A DNA stretch of 64,000 bases from Pseudomonas sp. BSw22131 (GCF_026810445.1 NZ_CP113949.1:4092001-4156000), one strand, 5' to 3'; numbered from the stretch's first letter, positions 7,434 to 16,984 are shown. Numbers and translations: made by a program. Notes: generated from the sequence alone by a model not told the origin.

Positions 7434-8912
7434 CTAATCCGACACCTCAGCCAAGCCGCCTTCATCGGTCAATGCGCGTTCAAGTAGTTCTGCCGGGAGG
7501 GATTTACTCGCCCGGGCGCCGAGCAGCTTCAGTTGCTCGCTGCGACTGACCAGGTTGCCCCGCCCCTCAGTCAGCTTGTTGCGCGCAGCGCCATAGGCTT
7601 TGTCCAGTTGCTGAAGACGGTTTCCTACTTCGTCCAGGTCCTGAATGAACAGAACGAATTTGTCATAGAGCCAACCCGCGCGCTCGGCGATCTCGCGTGC
7701 GTTCTGGCTTTGCCGTTCCTGCTTCCATAGGCTATCGATCACGCGCAGCGTCGCCAGCAACGTGGTCGGGCTGACGATGACGATATTGCGGTCAAACGCC
7801 TCCTGGAACATGTTGGGTTCGGCCTGTAGCGCCGCCGAGAACGCCGCCTCAATCGGCACAAACAGCAAAACGAAATCCAGACTGTGCAAGCCTTCCAGGC
7901 GCTTGTAATCCTTGCCTGACAGGCCTTTCACGTGGTTGCGCAGCGACAGCACGTGCTGCTTGAGGGCGAGTTGGCCGATCACGTCATCGTCAGCTGACAC
8001 GTACTGCTGATAGGCGGTCAAACTGACCTTCGCGTCCACCACCACCTGTTTGTCGCCGGGCAACATGATTAGCACGTCCGGCTGAAAACGCTCGCCGTCA
8101 GGCCCTTTCAGGCTGACTTGCGTCTGGTATTCGCGGCCCTTCTCCAGGCCCGCGTGCTCCAGAACCCGCTCGAGAATCAGTTCACCCCAGTTGCCTTGGG
8201 TTTTCTGCCCTTTGAGGGCGCGCGTCAGGTTGGTGGCCTCGTCACTCAGGCGCTGATTGAGCTGCTGCAGACGCTCCAGTTCTTTGCTCAAGGAGAACCG
8301 CTCGCGAGCCTCCTGCTGGTAGCTCTCTTCAACGCGTTTTTCAAAAGACTGGATGCGCTCCTTGAGCGGGTTGAGCAATTGCCCTAGCTGTTGCTGACTG
8401 GTTTCGGCAAAACGCTGTTCACGCTCGTCGAAAATCTTGCCTGCCAGCTCGGCAAACTGAGCCCGCAACTCGTCCCGCGATCCCTGAAGATCGGTCAGGC
8501 GCTGTTGATGACTCTCCTGCTGCTCGCGCAACTCAGCACTCAGCGACGCACATTGAGAGTCCAGCCTTCGCAGCTCTGCTTCTTTGAGCGTACGTTCCTG
8601 ATTGGAGTCATCCAGCGCATGCGTTGACACCTCATGTTGCTGGCGAAGCAGCTCGACTTCCCTGCGCAACGCGGCCAGATCCGCCTGCTTCACCGCATTG
8701 GCCTGGCTCAGATCGCTGATCTCGTCGCGACTGGCGTCGAGCTGGGCGTTCAGCCCGTCCTGCGCCATCTGCGCAGTGCTTAAACGCTCGTCCAGCAGCG
8801 CTGCGTCGGCTTCGCGCCGGGACAGTTTTCGCTGCAACTGCCACGCCAGTGCCAACAACGGCAGCGCCGCCGCCCCAAGACCCAGCAACAGGCTGGTCAG
8901 GTCCAAAGCCAT
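7434..8912 (-). CDS. rmuC: DNA recombination protein RmuC
   Basis: A 492-residue protein with one N-terminal membrane segment (LLLGLGAAALPLLALAWQL), a long coiled coil (about 25-200, Glu/Gln/Arg rich) and the RmuC nuclease-like core with KGQKTQGNWGELILERVLEHAGL, then PDVLIMLPGDKQVVVDAKVS and RVIDSLWKQERQ. RmuC limits inversions at short inverted repeats, and the core resembles restriction endonuclease folds. ATG 8912 lies 9 nt after GGGG. Stand-alone gene; the region upstream has a DnaA-box-like cluster. Confidence 0.92.
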   Translation of the reverse strand: MALDLTSLLLGLGAAALPLLALAWQLQRKLSRREADAALLDERLSTAQMAQDGLNAQLDASRDEISDLSQANAVKQADLAALRREVELLRQQHEVSTHALDDSNQERTLKEAELRRLDSQCASLSAELREQQESHQQRLTDLQGSRDELRAQFAELAGKIFDEREQRFAETSQQQLGQLLNPLKERIQSFEKRVEESYQQEARERFSLSKELERLQQLNQRLSDEATNLTRALKGQKTQGNWGELILERVLEHAGLEKGREYQTQVSLKGPDGERFQPDVLIMLPGDKQVVVDAKVSLTAYQQYVSADDDVIGQLALKQHVLSLRNHVKGLSGKDYKRLEGLHSLDFVLLFVPIEAAFSAALQAEPNMFQEAFDRNIVIVSPTTLLATLRVIDSLWKQERQSQNAREIAERAGWLYDKFVLFIQDLDEVGNRLQQLDKAYGAARNKLTEGRGNLVSRSEQLKLLGARASKSLPAELLERALTDEGGLAEVSD

Positions 8913-9280
8913 ACATTTTCCCCGTCTACCGATTCATGCTCGCGGCATTATGCGCAGAACCGGGGCAGACGTCAGATTCCGATTGCCAGCGACGGCGCCC
9001 GCACCAATCGCAGCATGCAAAGGCCATGACCCTCGCGATAGAGCTGGCGCTCGGGACAATCCACAGAAGCTGTGGATAACTCAGTGGACAACACTCCTTG
9101 AACCTTCGCAAACGCAGGCAGAATGGGGCCTGCGTTCAAACTGACGATTTTTTCACCAGTGAAAAAAAGCGATGGTTTTCATTGACTTAATAAATCGACA
9201 CGTTAAATCAACCTGTTAGGTGCGTATGTGACAGTGAGATGGCAACTACATGCGCTAATGTGCACAAGTCAATTTGCCAC
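8913..9280. other. Gene-free stretch with DnaA-box-like sites and two perfect hairpins
   Basis: A perfect DnaA 9-mer (TTATCCACA, minus strand, 9071-9079) lies between two imperfect ones (9057-9066 and 9083-9092). Further on are the hairpin AACGCAGGC/GCCTGCGTT (9111-9136) and the palindrome TTTTTTCAC-CA-GTGAAAAAA (9148-9167). No ORF here looks real. The function is unknown: the hairpins may be a terminator pair or a structured RNA, and the DnaA sites may affect rmuC. Confidence 0.4.
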
Positions 9281-9571
9281 CTACACGTCGCACTCTCGCT
9301 GGGTACATTTCACGTGACAAGCCTGGACATGGGCGTAATATTCATCTCCCGATTCTCGGCATGTAACCTCAACAGGCCGAACCATCCGATTGTTTTTGTA
9401 ATCCCCCTCTTCCATCTCGATTACGGTTGAGTTAGCATCCTCGCCGTTAGTACCAAGCTGAAAGTCAATTCTGGTCGACCAAATCTCACAGCCAAGCTCA
9501 TCCAACGATGGCAGGCTGAAAAAAGGGATCGACCACCTCGATGGTTTCCAGACATTAACGCTCACCCGCAT
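9281..9571 (-). CDS. Orphan hypothetical protein
   Basis: A 96-residue frame from MRVSVNVWK with GGGGAAGG ahead of ATG 9571. Composition is balanced (EMEEGDYKNNRMVRPVEV, then Cys-rich VTCRESGDEYYAHVQACHVK) and unlike the Arg/Ala/Pro-rich false frames of this genome, and the local DNA is AT-richer than its neighbours. No family is recognised. It may be a recently acquired or decaying gene. The stretch 9572-9873 upstream holds only a weak 64-codon frame (9607-9801) that I do not call. Confidence 0.4.
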   Translation of the reverse strand: MRVSVNVWKPSRWSIPFFSLPSLDELGCEIWSTRIDFQLGTNGEDANSTVIEMEEGDYKNNRMVRPVEVTCRESGDEYYAHVQACHVKCTQRECDV

Positions 9572-9873
9572 GGCCTTCCCCAAAGACTGGAAGGATGCTG
9601 TAGACGCTAATAGCCTGCCAAGAACCAGCCTGCAAATTGATCAGGATCTTCACCCCGAGCCTCGAACCTTAGCTCTTGTTGTGATGCCTGCCCTCCTAAG
9701 TACCTACCGGTCAGCCCAGCGCTACATGTTAACTGCGCTTTAACTGGCTGCTTTTGTTCCAGACAGGTTCTTCGCCCTGCCCCTGACTCGCATTCGAGCA
9801 ATGGCCCGCGTTTTCTGGAACGTTTTAATTTTGCACGGTTCTATTCCGTGTCGTTTTAGGAAACACCATAACC

Positions 9874-10098
9874 ATGACTGCTCATATTCATACTCAGGAT
9901 GCTATCCGCACCCTCACTAACGCCTTCGCACCAATGAACTGCCTGATCATGGCCGCTCGCAAAGGCTGCTTCAGCTTCACCATCGTCAATGAACACGGCA
10001 TCGCGCGTCACAGTGAACGTTTGTATCCAGATCAGTACTCCAGCGCAGAACCGCTGCAGGCAGTGATTGACCGGACCCGTCAGGCGCTCACCGCCTGA
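9874..10098 (+). CDS. Conserved small hypothetical protein
   Basis: A 74-residue protein beginning MTAHIHTQDAIRTLTNAF, with MNCLIMAARKGCFSFTIVNE in the middle and a C-terminal helix LQAVIDRTRQALTA. It resembles a short conserved Pseudomonas hypothetical of unknown role. A good terminator follows 36 bp downstream, so it is probably a single-gene transcript. No signal peptide or known motif. Confidence 0.7.
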   Translation: MTAHIHTQDAIRTLTNAFAPMNCLIMAARKGCFSFTIVNEHGIARHSERLYPDQYSSAEPLQAVIDRTRQALTA

Positions 10099-10133
10099 TA
10101 CCGTCCGTCGCGTAACACGACCTATACAACCAG

Positions 10134-10161
10134 GCCTCGCCCTAAACGGCGGGGCTTTTTT
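10134..10161 (+). terminator. Rho-independent terminator
   Basis: CCTCGCC-CTAAAC-GGCGGGG-CTTTTTT, with a strong stem and a T tract, 36 bp after the stop at 10098. Confidence 0.85.
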
Positions 10162-10374
10162 GTGCCTGTTTTTCTTATGAAATTCCGCTTGGGTGCGTGA
10201 AATCCTGATCGCTGCGCAAGGCGGCTTGCCAGGAAAGATTTTAAAAACAGCCCTTTACCCGCGAGTTATGACACTACACTTGAACTTGAGCGGCCTGCGC
10301 CGCTTCCGGTGAGCCGCCCGATTCACAGCTGCCAAGCGCCAGGCTCACCGGACCATTCTTGCGCCGAGGATGCT

Positions 10375-10866
10375 ATGGGAATCGCCGCCAGTGAACTCCG
10401 CCGCTATGTGATCCGCCCAACCCTGCTCTACCTCGGACGCCACGACCCGACCGCCGAGCTATTTCTGGTAGGCGTCGCCGCCAGCCAGTCGGCACTGGGT
10501 ACCAAGCTCGACACCCAGCGGGGTCATGGGCTTTACAGCATCAACGGCAACCGGCACTGTCGGCTATGGGACGAGTTTCTGGCCAAGGATCCCGACCTGG
10601 CCAGCCTGGTTCGTGGCCTGGCCAGCCAGCATGCGTTTCTCACAGGCCCCAATGTGGAACTCACGGTAAACCTGCGTTACTCAACAGCCATTGCATGGCT
10701 GATGGTGGAGGCCAGCCGACTTGAGCTGCCCGCAGAGCATGATTTGCTGGGTATGGCGCGAATATGGCGCCAAATATTTCAGCCGCAAGGCCAACTGAAA
10801 GATTTCGCCACTGCCTGGCAAACTTCGGTTCGCCCCCTGTATCAAGTCTCGACAGCCATTTCGTGA
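10375..10866 (+). CDS. Phage-protein-like hypothetical
   Basis: A 163-residue protein starting at MGIAASELRRYVIRPTLLYL after GAGGATGCT; the longer frame from 10309 has a poor start. The pattern VIRPTLLYLG, LFLVGVAASQSALGT, GHGLYSINGNRHCRLWDEFL resembles hypothetical proteins in phage structural modules, where the middle segment looks like a degenerate lysozyme-type fold (QES-like, then G-Y-I). No other phage gene is near, so it may be a domesticated gene or a chance likeness. Function unknown. Confidence 0.6.
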   Translation: MGIAASELRRYVIRPTLLYLGRHDPTAELFLVGVAASQSALGTKLDTQRGHGLYSINGNRHCRLWDEFLAKDPDLASLVRGLASQHAFLTGPNVELTVNLRYSTAIAWLMVEASRLELPAEHDLLGMARIWRQIFQPQGQLKDFATAWQTSVRPLYQVSTAIS

Positions 10867-11005
10867 CCAAACGGTTTTGCAGTAGATGGCAACGAATTTT
10901 ACAGATTGTCCTACAAAAACAGCTCTAGCTCGGGTGATGCGGCCTATAGCGCGTTGTGGAAAATGTTGGTAATTTCCGCGCGGTGATCAACAAGGAGTTC
11001 TAATA

Positions 11006-12286
11006 ATGAAAAAAGTAATGATCAAAACCAGCCTAAGTCTCGCCGTTACACTTGCATCTACCCAACTCTTCGCATCGGGCTTCGCCCTCAATGAACAAAG
11101 TATCAGCGGCATGGGGACCGGTTTTGCGGGCCGTTCCTCTTCAGTCGATGATGCAAGCATCGTGTTCGGCAACCCTGCGGGCATGTCGCGGATCAAGCGC
11201 CAACAAGTCACCGTTGGTGTAGCGGCAATCGATGCAAAAACTGATCTCTCCGATACTCGCGGCACTGCAGCCGGTACCAATAAAGGCGACATGGTGCCTT
11301 TCACTGCGGTGCCGATGGGTTTCTACGTCAACCCTATCGATGATCACTGGGCGTTTGGTCTGGGCGTCTATGCACCCTTCGGTCTGGTGACCGACTACGA
11401 AAATGGCTTCCAGGGCCGCAACTTCGGCAGCAAGAGCCAAGTGAAGGTTGTCACCTTCCAGCCAACCGTCAGCTATGCCTTCAACGACAAGGTGTCGATC
11501 GGTTTTGGTCCGACCATCAACCGCATCTCCGGCGTGCTGGAATCGGCGCTGAACGTCAGTGGCGCGCTTGGCAGACCGACCGGTGACGGGCGTGTTCAGG
11601 TAAAGGGCGATGACGTTGGCTATGGCTACAACATCGGTTTGATGGTCCAAGCGACCGAGACCACCAACCTGGGTCTGACCTACCATTCGAAAGTCAGCTA
11701 CAACCTTGAAGGTCACACTGAAGTGACCCGTGGCGCAGGTGTTCCTGCACTAGCACTGGGCGGACGTTATGACGCCGAGTTGAGTATCGACACCCCTGAA
11801 TCGGTGGACTTCTCGGTGACTCAGAAGCTGACCGACGACTGGAAGCTTTACGGTGGCACCACCTGGACGCGCTGGAGCCGTCTGAAAGACATCACCGTGC
11901 GTAACTCCGGCGTTACAGGGGCTATCTCCACGCCGCTGGTCAGCACTATCACCGAAGAACAAAACTGGCACGACACCTGGGCGTACGCCGTCGGCACCTC
12001 CTACCAGCTCAACAAGCAGTGGGTATTGCGCACCGGTCTGACCTGGGACCAGTCGCCTACCAACAACACTGATCGTTCGCCACGCATCCCTACCGGTGAC
12101 CGTACGATCTTCAGTGTTGGCGCTGGCTGGAGCCCAACGGAAGACCTCACGATCGATGTGGCGTATTCCTACCTTGACGAAGAAAAAGTCACCGTTAACC
12201 GGACCAACGCTTTGCGCCAATCCTACGCGGCGACCTACGACAACAGCGCCAACGGTTTCGGCCTGGGCATGACCTACCGCTTCTGA
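11006..12286 (+). CDS. FadL/OmpP1-family outer membrane channel
   Basis: A 426-residue outer membrane protein with a signal peptide (cleavage after LASTQLFA), then the FadL N-terminal plug motif SGFALNEQSISGMGTGFAGR and NPAGMS, repeated amphipathic beta strands, and a C-terminal GLGMTYRF ending in Phe. FadL channels move long-chain fatty acids or other hydrophobic compounds across the outer membrane. Strong ribosome site AAGGAGT. A terminator follows closely. It is probably the counterpart of the FadL-type gene near the cob block in P. aeruginosa; substrate not shown. Confidence 0.92.
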   Translation: MKKVMIKTSLSLAVTLASTQLFASGFALNEQSISGMGTGFAGRSSSVDDASIVFGNPAGMSRIKRQQVTVGVAAIDAKTDLSDTRGTAAGTNKGDMVPFTAVPMGFYVNPIDDHWAFGLGVYAPFGLVTDYENGFQGRNFGSKSQVKVVTFQPTVSYAFNDKVSIGFGPTINRISGVLESALNVSGALGRPTGDGRVQVKGDDVGYGYNIGLMVQATETTNLGLTYHSKVSYNLEGHTEVTRGAGVPALALGGRYDAELSIDTPESVDFSVTQKLTDDWKLYGGTTWTRWSRLKDITVRNSGVTGAISTPLVSTITEEQNWHDTWAYAVGTSYQLNKQWVLRTGLTWDQSPTNNTDRSPRIPTGDRTIFSVGAGWSPTEDLTIDVAYSYLDEEKVTVNRTNALRQSYAATYDNSANGFGLGMTYRF

Positions 12287-12328
12287 TGCAGTAGGCACAT
12301 CGGGCTTCAAGCAGGTTAGCCGAAAACA

Positions 12329-12365
12329 AAAACCCCGCCTCCAGCAATGGAGGCGGGGGTTTTTC
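12329..12365 (+). terminator. Rho-independent terminator after the fadL-like gene
   Basis: AACCCCGCCTCCAGCAATGG opens a stem closed by GGAGGCGGGGGTTTTTC, 42 bp after the stop. Confidence 0.9.
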
Positions 12366-12386
12366 GTTTAATCGGTTAGCCTTTCT

Positions 12387-12470
12387 GTAGGAGCCAACTT
12401 ATTGGCTATAAGCATGGCGCGATGTTTCAGCACGCCGGCTCGCGAACAGGTTCGCTCTTACAACTGTGCT
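12387..12470. repeat. REP-like inverted pair (GTAGGAGCCAAC type)
   Basis: TGTAGGAGCCAACTTATTGG at 12387 is mirrored by a GCGAACAGGTTCGC-TCTTACA half ending near 12464. It is related to the units of the tandem array at 50414-50976, which carry CCAACAAGTTGGCTCCTACA. Lies between convergent genes. Confidence 0.6.
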
Positions 12471-13021
12471 CAGGGTTTGGACGCTATGGCCTTCTCCACG
12501 GCAGCAATCAATTCAGGGTCATCCGGTTTGGTGGTGCTCGCAAAACTGGCGATGACGTTGCCTTTACGGTCCACCACGTATTTGTAGAAATTCCAGCGCG
12601 GTGGATTGCTTTGCTCCGCCAGGACTTTGAACAGATGCGTGGCGTCGTCGCCCCGAACCGGTTGCGGCTCGGTCATGGTGAAGGTCACGCCGTAGTTGAC
12701 GTAACACACCTTGGCGGTTTCTGCGGCATCATTGGACTCCTGTTTGAAGTCGTCCGAGGGAACGCCGAGCACTTCAAGCCCCTGACCTTTGAACCGCTGA
12801 TTCAGCGCCTCAAGGCCTTTGAATTGAGGCGCGAAACCGCAAAAACTGGCCGTATTGACCACCACCAGCGGCTTGCCTGCAAACTGCTTGCACAGGTCGA
12901 TATTCTGCTTGGCCCGCAGCTTGGGCAGATCTCCCTGTAACAGCGGGGGGCAATCGGCAGCCAGCACGGTGCCGGTCATGGCAAGAAACAGGGTTGGCAC
13001 AGCTATCCAGCGAACTCTCAT
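12470..13021 (-). CDS. Periplasmic glutathione peroxidase-type thiol peroxidase
   Basis: A 183-residue protein with a signal peptide ([18 protein letters not shown], cut before ADCPPL) and the glutathione peroxidase core: [18 protein letters not shown] with the peroxidatic Cys, then [22 protein letters not shown] and [14 protein letters not shown]. It uses Cys, not selenocysteine. Reduction of peroxides is the family role; thioredoxin is the usual donor for bacterial Cys forms. ATG 13021 is chosen at the signal peptide; ATG 13033 is also possible. The FadL gene beyond it is convergent. Confidence 0.88.
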   Translation of the reverse strand: MRVRWIAVPTLFLAMTGTVLAADCPPLLQGDLPKLRAKQNIDLCKQFAGKPLVVVNTASFCGFAPQFKGLEALNQRFKGQGLEVLGVPSDDFKQESNDAAETAKVCYVNYGVTFTMTEPQPVRGDDATHLFKVLAEQSNPPRWNFYKYVVDRKGNVIASFASTTKPDDPELIAAVEKAIASKP

Positions 13022-13114
13022 GACGGCATCCATCGCTTCACGCGCAGCAGTTAGTGTCTGACGATACGCTACTCCATGAGCCCACGAATGCCTAGACGCA
13101 GCCATGACCGCGTC

Positions 13115-13237
13115 TCAGCAGGCACTCATGCCGAGCTGCAACGCCCGCAGCCCAACGTGCTGCCAGCCCCACCACGCAGCGGCCAGCAGCGCGACGACAA
13201 GCATTGCCGCGCCCACCCACGCAAGCACTCTGATCAC
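13115..13237 (-). CDS. 40-aa single-helix membrane protein coupled to the MFS gene
   Basis: GTG 13237 overlaps the TGA of the MFS gene in GTGA, giving a 40-residue protein: VIRVLAWVGA, a hydrophobic run AMLVVALLAAAWWGW, then a short tail ending LQLGMSAC. The overlap, one clear membrane helix and a sensible length support translation. It is too short for usual gene callers. It may be a small partner of the MFS carrier; no family name is recognised. Confidence 0.6.
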   Translation of the reverse strand: MIRVLAWVGAAMLVVALLAAAWWGWQHVGLRALQLGMSAC

Positions 13238-14442
13238 AGCGCTGCACTCAACGCCTGCAACCGCGCCACCGGCCGCTCACGCACCGGCCAGTTAAGCGCC
13301 GCAGCTACCAGGCTCAGGACGATGGAAACCTGCCAGATCAAGTCGTAGCTGCCCGTACGGTCGTAAACCAGACCGCCGAGCCAACCGCCCAGAAATGCAC
13401 CCAACTGATGAAACAGAAACACGATGCCGCCCAGCATGGACAAGTTACGCACGCCAAACAGCGTCGCGACGGTTCCATTGGTCAACGGCACGGTTGAGAG
13501 CCACAACAGACCCATCGCCACGCCGAATAAATAAGCAGTGGTTTCGGACAGTGGAACCCACAGGAAGAGGCTGATGACCACGGCACGCATCAGGTACAAC
13601 GCGGTAAGCAACCGGGGTTTTGACAGGCGTCCGCCAAGCCAGCCCGCTGTGTAGGTGCCAAAGATGTTGAACAGACCAATCAACGCCAGCACAGTGGTTC
13701 CGACCTTGGCTGGCAGATGCTGATCCACAAGATAGGCCGGCAAGTGAACGCCGATAAACACCACCTGGAACCCACAGACGAAAAACCCGAATGCCAGCAG
13801 CCAGAAACCTGAGTGCGTACACGCCTCATGCAGCGCCTCGCGCAACGTCTGTTCGCCACCGTTTAGCGGCAGCGGTTTGTCTTTGAGCATGCCCACCAGC
13901 GGCAAAATGAACGCCACTAGCACGCCGAGCACCAACAGGGCCATCGACCAACCCAGCCAGCCGATCAGGCCGAGGGTGCCGGGCAGCATCGCAAACTGAC
14001 CAAATGAGCCTGCGGCGCTGGCGATCCCCATCCCCATGCTGCGCTTCTCGGCGGGCAAGACCCGGCCGACCACACCCAGAATGACGGAGAAACTGGTGCC
14101 CGACAGGCCAATGCCAATCAGTAATCCGGCGCTCAGCGACAGGCTCAGCGGCGAGTCGGCCATGCTCATGCAGATCAAACCAGCGGCGTAGAGAATGCCG
14201 CCGATGAACACCACCCGAGCCGCACCGAAACGGTCGGCCAGCGCACCGGCAAACGGCTGCGCCAGGCCCCAGATCAGGTTTTGAAACGCGATGGCGAAAG
14301 CGAAGACTTCACGGCCCCAGCCAAATTGCGCACTCATGGGCGGCAGAAACAACCCAAAGCCGTGACGCGTTCCAAGCGACAACGCAAGGATCAGCGCGGC
14401 GCCCAACAGTATCCACCCGCTGCTTCGCCAAACTGACGTCAT
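13234..14442 (-). CDS. MFS transporter
   Basis: A 402-residue major facilitator with twelve predicted helices. After helix II comes the loop AGALADRFGAARVV, a form of the MFS G-x-x-x-D-R-x-G motif, and a second copy GWLGGRLSKPR follows in the C-terminal half. The start is ATG 14442 behind GGGGGAA; the upstream frame to 14472 is not needed. It resembles the oxalate/formate-type subfamily and lies just past the cobalamin block, as an MFS gene does in P. aeruginosa. Substrate unknown. Its stop overlaps the 40-aa ORF. Confidence 0.88.
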   Translation of the reverse strand: MTSVWRSSGWILLGAALILALSLGTRHGFGLFLPPMSAQFGWGREVFAFAIAFQNLIWGLAQPFAGALADRFGAARVVFIGGILYAAGLICMSMADSPLSLSLSAGLLIGIGLSGTSFSVILGVVGRVLPAEKRSMGMGIASAAGSFGQFAMLPGTLGLIGWLGWSMALLVLGVLVAFILPLVGMLKDKPLPLNGGEQTLREALHEACTHSGFWLLAFGFFVCGFQVVFIGVHLPAYLVDQHLPAKVGTTVLALIGLFNIFGTYTAGWLGGRLSKPRLLTALYLMRAVVISLFLWVPLSETTAYLFGVAMGLLWLSTVPLTNGTVATLFGVRNLSMLGGIVFLFHQLGAFLGGWLGGLVYDRTGSYDLIWQVSIVLSLVAAALNWPVRERPVARLQALSAAL

Positions 14443-14626
14443 CGTTTTTCCCCCGGCTCGGTCACCGTGCACGCGAATAGGCGGATATGCCCGTATCTCA
14501 GAATCGTCGGAAACTACGCCCGAGGGTTTGCGGTGTCAACGAATGTAACGGGATGTGGCCAGGGTATGTGGAGGGGCTATGTGGCGGGGGGATCTTGCGT
14601 CCTGTCAGACTCGAACGCGTTGGCGG

Positions 14627-15361
14627 CTACAGAAGCAGCGCCAGCGTCACCAGCACGGCCATTTCAAGCAGCTCAAGCATCGCACCGGCCGTATCGCCAG
14701 TGGTGCCGCCCAGACGACGGACCATCAAGTGCCGCAGCCAGTAAAACCCTGCTACAGCTGCCATCAGCGCGACGAAGCCCGCCCAGCCTGCAAACACCGC
14801 GCAACCGACGAACACCGTAAGCAAGACCTGCTGGCTCAAGCGACGGGGTAGATGATCTGACAACGCCTGCCCCAAGCCGCCCTTGCGCACGTAAGGCGTA
14901 TTGAGAAACAAGCCAAGCATCGCAGCGCGGCCGATCACCGGCGCAAGCAACAGACCGGAGCTGTGATGCTGATCAATCAATGCGACAATCGCGGCGAACT
15001 TGAGCAGCAATGACATCACCAGCGTGACCACCGCGATGGGGCCGCTGCGCGGGTCTTTCATGATAGTCAGCGTGCGTTCGCGATCACCAAAGCCGCCCAG
15101 CCATGCATCTGCGCTGTCAGCCAGGCCGTCCAGGTGCAAACCGCCGCTGAGCAGCACCCACGCCGCCAACACCAAGGCGGCGTGCAGCAGCAAGGGCGCG
15201 CCCTGCAAAATGGTGCTCAACGCGGTCAATACGATGCCGAACAGCAGCCCTACCAACGGATAAAACAACAGCGAGCGACCCGATTGCTCAGGGGTGGGCA
15301 TGCCCGGCAGACGTACCGGAAAGCTAGAGAGAAACTGCAGGGCGATCCAGAACGGCAACAC
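14627..15361 (-). CDS. cobS: Adenosylcobinamide-GDP ribazoletransferase
   Basis: A 244-residue integral membrane enzyme (also called CobV) starting at GTG 15361 with LPFWIALQFLSSFPVRLPG. The signature LLSGGLHLDGLADSADAWLGG is intact, followed by DRERTLTIMKDPRSGPIAV. It joins adenosylcobinamide-GDP to alpha-ribazole (phosphate) in the last step of cobalamin assembly. It starts 1 nt after the phosphatase gene and ends the cob block. Five to seven hydrophobic segments. Confidence 0.95.
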   Translation of the reverse strand: MLPFWIALQFLSSFPVRLPGMPTPEQSGRSLLFYPLVGLLFGIVLTALSTILQGAPLLLHAALVLAAWVLLSGGLHLDGLADSADAWLGGFGDRERTLTIMKDPRSGPIAVVTLVMSLLLKFAAIVALIDQHHSSGLLLAPVIGRAAMLGLFLNTPYVRKGGLGQALSDHLPRRLSQQVLLTVFVGCAVFAGWAGFVALMAAVAGFYWLRHLMVRRLGGTTGDTAGAMLELLEMAVLVTLALLL

Positions 15362-15362
15362 G

Positions 15363-15935
15363 CTAAATCTCCTTCAACACGCTGCCCGCGTCCACTTCCA
15401 GCGCGAACAACGCACCATGGCTCACTTCAACCTGCAGCAACTGCGCACGAGGCAGACCACGCGCGTGGGCGAGCAGCAATCGCATGACGCCCCCGTGACT
15501 GATCAGCAACACGCGCTCGCCTGCCCAGGTTTCCTGCAAACGCTCAACAGCCCCGAGTACGCGCTGCGAAAACGCAGTCACGGGTTCACCGTTGGGCGGC
15601 GTAAATGCATAAGGATCGTCCCAGAACAGTCCGAGCCCTTCAGCATCGGTCTCCATCAATTGAGCCGCGCTGTGCCCTTCCCAGTCCCCGAAATGCAATT
15701 CTTGCAGGTCGCGCTCCAAGTGCATCGGCAACTCAAGACGTGCGGCCAATTCTTCGGCGAACCGGGCACAACGCTGTAAGGGCGAGCTGACGATCCGGTC
15801 CCAAGGCCCCGCCCCGGCTACCGCCGCACGCATCTGCTGCCAGCCGAGATCCGTCAGGGCATCGTCGAGGCTGCCACGCAAGCCGCCGCCGAGTTCGGTT
15901 TCGCCGTGACGCAACAAATCCAGTCGCAGGCTCAT
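15363..15935 (-). CDS. cobC: Alpha-ribazole phosphatase
   Basis: A 190-residue histidine phosphatase: the phosphohistidine motif [13 protein letters not shown] is at the N-terminus, and the second His is in [13 protein letters not shown]. It removes phosphate from alpha-ribazole-5'-phosphate or adenosylcobalamin phosphate. The start ATG 15935 overlaps the cobT stop (ATGA), so translation is probably coupled. Position between cobT and cobS supports this role over a general phosphoglycerate mutase-like enzyme. Confidence 0.92.
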   Translation of the reverse strand: MSLRLDLLRHGETELGGGLRGSLDDALTDLGWQQMRAAVAGAGPWDRIVSSPLQRCARFAEELAARLELPMHLERDLQELHFGDWEGHSAAQLMETDAEGLGLFWDDPYAFTPPNGEPVTAFSQRVLGAVERLQETWAGERVLLISHGGVMRLLLAHARGLPRAQLLQVEVSHGALFALEVDAGSVLKEI

Positions 15936-16984
15936 GCAGGTCGGTCCGCCACAGCCGCTTCGGCAAAGGTCGCCATGCCGTTGTGCAGTTCGCACGCCAA
16001 CCGCAACAGCGGCACCGCCAGCGCCGCACCACTGCCCTCACCCAGGCGCAAGCCCAGATCCAGCAACGGTTCGGCCTGCAGTGCCTCCAGCACATGCCGG
16101 TGACCCGGTTCCGCACCACTGTGAGCGAAAAACAGCCAGGGGCGACAAGCAGGGTTCAAGCGAACCGCGACCAACGCGGCCACGGAGCAGATAAAACCGT
16201 CCACCAGCACTGCAATGCCTTCCTGCGCGCACGCCAGATAGGCCCCGACCAGCGCGGCGATTTCAAAGCCTCCCAGGCAAAACAGAATGCCCAACGGATC
16301 GTCCTTCTGATCAGCGTGCAGCGCGAGCGCCCGCTCGATCACCTGGGCCTTATGACTGACGCCATGCGGATCGAGACCAGTACCCGGCCCCACCAGCAAC
16401 GTCGCCGGGCAACTCAACAACGCACACGCCATGGCGCTCGCTGCCGTGGTATTACCGATGCCCATCTCGCCGCCGACAAACAACTGCGCGCCACTCGCCT
16501 TGGCCCGCAGCACGCTGTCGCGGCCGCCTTGCAGCGCCAGCAGACCCTGCTCATGGGTCATCGCCGGCCCCTTGGCAAAGTTTGCCGTGCCCGCGGCAAT
16601 GTTCAAATGCACCACGCCCGGCAAATTCAGGGGTGAAACAGTCCCCAGGTCGACAACGTCCAACTGCGCGGACAATTGTCGGGCCAGGACGCTAATGGCA
16701 GCGCCCCCCATAACAAAGTTGTGGAGCATTTGCCCGGTAACTTCCTGAGGGAACGCTGAAACACCCTCGGCCACAACCCCGTGATCGCCCGCAAAGATAG
16801 CGATCCAGACGTTGTCGACGTGCGGTTTGACGCGCCCCTGCAACGCCGCCAACTGCACGGCCGTGCCCTCAAGCCGTCCGAGCGAGCCCGCCGGCTTGGT
16901 TAATTGCTGCTGCCGGGCCTGCGCCTGCTCAAGGCTGTGCGGGTCGATTTCGACGGCAGGCGCGAGCCACCAGACATTACTCAT
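15932..16984 (-). CDS. cobT: Nicotinate-nucleotide:dimethylbenzimidazole phosphoribosyltransferase
   Basis: A 350-residue enzyme that makes alpha-ribazole-5'-phosphate from DMB and nicotinate mononucleotide. Family stretches seen are [50 protein letters not shown] and the C-terminal [16 protein letters not shown]. The catalytic Glu expected in the EGSGA segment is present. Its ATG overlaps the cobU stop, and its stop overlaps the cobC start. Confidence 0.96.
   Translation of the reverse strand: MSNVWWLAPAVEIDPHSLEQAQARQQQLTKPAGSLGRLEGTAVQLAALQGRVKPHVDNVWIAIFAGDHGVVAEGVSAFPQEVTGQMLHNFVMGGAAISVLARQLSAQLDVVDLGTVSPLNLPGVVHLNIAAGTANFAKGPAMTHEQGLLALQGGRDSVLRAKASGAQLFVGGEMGIGNTTAASAMACALLSCPATLLVGPGTGLDPHGVSHKAQVIERALALHADQKDDPLGILFCLGGFEIAALVGAYLACAQEGIAVLVDGFICSVAALVAVRLNPACRPWLFFAHSGAEPGHRHVLEALQAEPLLDLGLRLGEGSGAALAVPLLRLACELHNGMATFAEAAVADRPA

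Noticed and set aside
9607..9801. 64-codon minus-strand ORF upstream of the orphan gene
   Set aside because: Weak start, no recognisable domain and no supporting context; it may be part of a decayed gene, but this cannot be supported.
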